Shown: one piece after another, positions 62,144 to 64,000 of the stretch | Layout: the number at the start of each line of letters is the position of its first letter | How positions within the stretch are numbered: position 1 is the stretch's first letter | Assembly: GCA_039029315.1 (NCBI GenBank) | Contig: JBCCGK010000044.1 | Span: 1-64,000, forward strand | Origin: JBCCCJ01 sp039029315 | Lineage (GTDB): Bacteria > Bacteroidota > Bacteroidia > J057 | DNA length: 64,000 nucleotides | Direction of reading: 5' to 3' | Notes under the pieces: model-generated | The model's database searches: none | Seen by the model: the letters and a program-made list of their open reading frames with translations, nothing else | What the model was told of the DNA's origin: nothing | Position numbers and translations under genes: made by a program

Positions 62144-64000
62144 TTAGAAAATTTGTCGAAGATTCCTCCTTTTTACCCACCATAAGCTGGTCCCAATTCC
62201 AAGAATTATCATCAAAGCAATCAGGATCCCCACACCAATAGAATACTGTGGAATCAATGGATCAGGATTTCCCCAGAAAACATATGCGCCCCAATAGCCG
62301 GGATGTGCTCCGGGAAACTTATTCATATAATCCAATCTGGCCAATCGAAGTGCCTGAGGTCTATTTTCTCCTTCCTGGAGGTAAGCATACATTCGCTCCA
62401 TGATCCAACCTGTACTCGCATCGTCAATTTGCCACAAGCTTGTGACCATGCTTTGAACACCAGCATAGGCAAAAGCTTGAGCCAGACTCTGAACCCCCTC
62501 CCCTTTTTCGATTTTGCCAATTCCAGTCTCACAGGCACTCAGGACCAGCAGATCAATGCCTAGCGAAAGGTTGTAGATCTCATAGGCATGCAGGAATCTG
62601 TCTTCTTCAGAGGAAGTGGTTGCGGATTCGCTGAACACCAAAGCAGAAAACATGGGATCGTCATATTCCAGATAGGCATGCATTGCCAAATGCAGAATAT
62701 CATAGTTGGCGCAAACCTCCTTGAAAGCAGCCTCTGTCGCAGACTCCCCAATCATAGATCCTCCTTTCCACACCTCTGAAATAGATTCAATTTCGGTCCT
62801 GTTGTGCACCAAGGAACGAAACGGTCCTCTCTGATTGAGTGGTACACTTCTCAGATTCGCGTATTCCACCTCATTGCTCCCTTTGTATGTCGGGGCCATG
62901 CCAAAAAAAGTTGGTTTTCTCAGTCGAATAGAATGATCTGAAATAGTAGCCAACCAGGAAAGAGAATACGCATATCTTACCTGACTCGACTTGAGTAGAT
63001 AAGGCAGCTTGCTATACATGGATCCTGTAGACCAGGAATCACCTGTCAGCAGTAATTCAAAGGGCATCAATGCCAGGATATCATCAGGCAAGATCAATAA
63101 TGCCGATGGAGGGTTAGAGTCAACTCCTACAACCGGCGCAATCAGTTGTTGGTACCAATGATGGGCCCCTTTTGCAAAAGCCGGAAGATTGTTTACCGGA
63201 TTGATTTGCTGGTGATAGTGTACCAAATTGTTCAAAAAACTTGTTAATTGATCCTTCCAATCCGAGGAGACCGTCTTTCTGTAAATGCGCGTTTCCTCAG
63301 CGGAGATCAACAAAATCATCAAGGTAGAGTCTCCAAGAAAGAAATTAATCATCGATTCCCCTTCTTCTAGCATATCTTGTCGAACGGCTTTTACTGACAC
63401 CGCATGCGTTTGATAACGAATTTGATAATAGTCAGGGTAAGCCTCTGCGAGATGGATATGAAGCTTTCTCTTCTCTTCATTAAGCGTAAATAGCTTTTCG
63501 TTCCAGTAGGATAAGTCTATGGTGTCCTGAATCTGTTCATCAATTTTTTTGTTGAGAATTTTTTGCTGATAAAAAGCGATTTGTGCACTCAATTTTCGCT
63601 CCTTCTCCAACAATTCGTCAGGCAAACCTGCCTGCAAAACCGCTCTGGATTGTTGGAGGTTCTTCCTGAGGCTTGCTGATTTGCTCTGTTCGATCAATTT
63701 CAAGATTACTTCCAAATACTCTGGATCTTTCTCCTTTTCATACAACATGTGGACACATTGGAGTGCTCCTTCATAGATATTGAGGCTTTCCTCGGTCAGA
63801 ATCTCACGGGTACTCTGAGAGCGGATTTGCATGCTCTGAATCACTTCCAAGCACAGTTGATAAACAGTCCAACAATGGGTCAATAAATACACATTCTCTT
63901 CCCGCTGTTGAGCCAAAACCAACAGGGCTTTTGCCTTGTTTTCCAGAATATCCAGGTTGCGCTGATGATGAAAGATCTGATTCAATCGAGGATTCAACGA
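62144..64000 (-). CDS. CHAT-domain protein (5' end beyond window)
   Basis: At least 618 residues, open through the right edge, so the N-terminus is missing. Visible parts: a helical TPR-like region, a charged coiled stretch, and a C-terminal CHAT caspase-like peptidase domain with the histidine in HLAMHAY and the cysteine in LVLSACETGIG, followed by YSIGVGILIALMIILGIG, a single transmembrane helix, and a basic tail. CHAT proteases are often part of defence or signalling systems with TPR sensors; a membrane-anchored one of this type is less common. It lies upstream of lpdA on the same strand. Confidence 0.87.
   Translation of the reverse strand, partial: SLNPRLNQIFHHQRNLDILENKAKALLVLAQQREENVYLLTHCWTVYQLCLEVIQSMQIRSQSTREILTEESLNIYEGALQCVHMLYEKEKDPEYLEVILKLIEQSKSASLRKNLQQSRAVLQAGLPDELLEKERKLSAQIAFYQQKILNKKIDEQIQDTIDLSYWNEKLFTLNEEKRKLHIHLAEAYPDYYQIRYQTHAVSVKAVRQDMLEEGESMINFFLGDSTLMILLISAEETRIYRKTVSSDWKDQLTSFLNNLVHYHQQINPVNNLPAFAKGAHHWYQQLIAPVVGVDSNPPSALLILPDDILALMPFELLLTGDSWSTGSMYSKLPYLLKSSQVRYAYSLSWLATISDHSIRLRKPTFFGMAPTYKGSNEVEYANLRSVPLNQRGPFRSLVHNRTEIESISEVWKGGSMIGESATEAAFKEVCANYDILHLAMHAYLEYDDPMFSALVFSESATTSSEEDRFLHAYEIYNLSLGIDLLVLSACETGIGKIEKGEGVQSLAQAFAYAGVQSMVTSLWQIDDASTGWIMERMYAYLQEGENRPQALRLARLDYMNKFPGAHPGYWGAYVFWGNPDPLIPQYSIGVGILIALMIILGIGTSLWWVKRRNLRQIF

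Overview
The window reads as ordinary chromosome of a free-living member of the Bacteroidota. The evidence is: three large secreted proteins with type IX secretion (T9SS) C-terminal sorting domains; an lpxC-fabZ fusion; many lipoproteins with short signal peptides; OmpA proteins with thrombospondin type 3 repeats; a DUF2795 protein; and promoter-like TAnnTTTG elements in place of sigma70 -10 boxes. A Saprospiria/Chitinophagia-like lineage is my guess from the style of the secreted proteins; the sequence alone does not fix the class. No rRNA, tRNA, CRISPR array or prophage was seen. The only mobile-element trace is a transposase-like N-terminus cut by the left edge.

Layout. 1-3.4 kb: transposase fragment, a mutarotase-like enzyme, a metallo-hydrolase and a TPR protein. 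3.5-5.4 kb: a T9SS-secreted lipase. 5.4-8.8 kb: a metal-ion ABC transport and regulation system compressed into two fusion polypeptides (binding protein-TM-ATPase, and permease-DtxR repressor), with a paired repeat in front of it; this is the most unusual locus in the window. 8.8-15.3 kb: an unknown helical protein, a PKD/dockerin-like T9SS protein, two small lipoproteins and dnaA. 15.7-19.3 kb: small housekeeping genes, meaB, a lone FecE-like ATPase and a DUF2795 protein. 19.5-29.3 kb, plus strand: a BatA-type membrane protein, a dihydroorotase-like protein without its key metal ligands, lpxD, lpxC-fabZ, an lpxA with an internally duplicated N-terminus, an ABC ATPase and an FG-GAP T9SS protein. 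29.5-33.5 kb: a dipeptidase, a YdcF-like protein, a lone acyl carrier protein, YjbQ, an esterase and a lipoprotein. 33.7-38.3 kb: three consecutive OmpA-family genes, each followed by a terminator hairpin. 38.4-44.4 kb: an orphan TRAP binding lipoprotein, moeB-rhodanese plus cysH, and the four-gene ychF set on the minus strand. 44.6-52.9 kb: two TetR regulators with visible operators, the second heading a TolC/adaptor/RND efflux operon. 53-55.5 kb: a membrane protein, then a SAM-I riboswitch in front of osmC-like and metZ-like genes. 55.5-64 kb: a crotonase, a hypothetical, mnmA and an M23 peptidase in a minus-strand run, then an outer-membrane-like lipoprotein, lipoamide dehydrogenase and a CHAT protease cut by the right edge.

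Functional threads. Envelope building dominates: lipid A synthesis, OmpA anchors, an M23 hydrolase, T9SS cargo and RND efflux. Sulfur metabolism recurs: SAM-riboswitch-controlled metZ, cysH with a MoeB-rhodanese, a single-domain rhodanese, and mnmA. The metal system at 5.4-8.8 kb appears built to sense and import Mn/Fe-type ions with only two genes; its ligand residues in the binding protein and in the repressor domain point to the same metal class.
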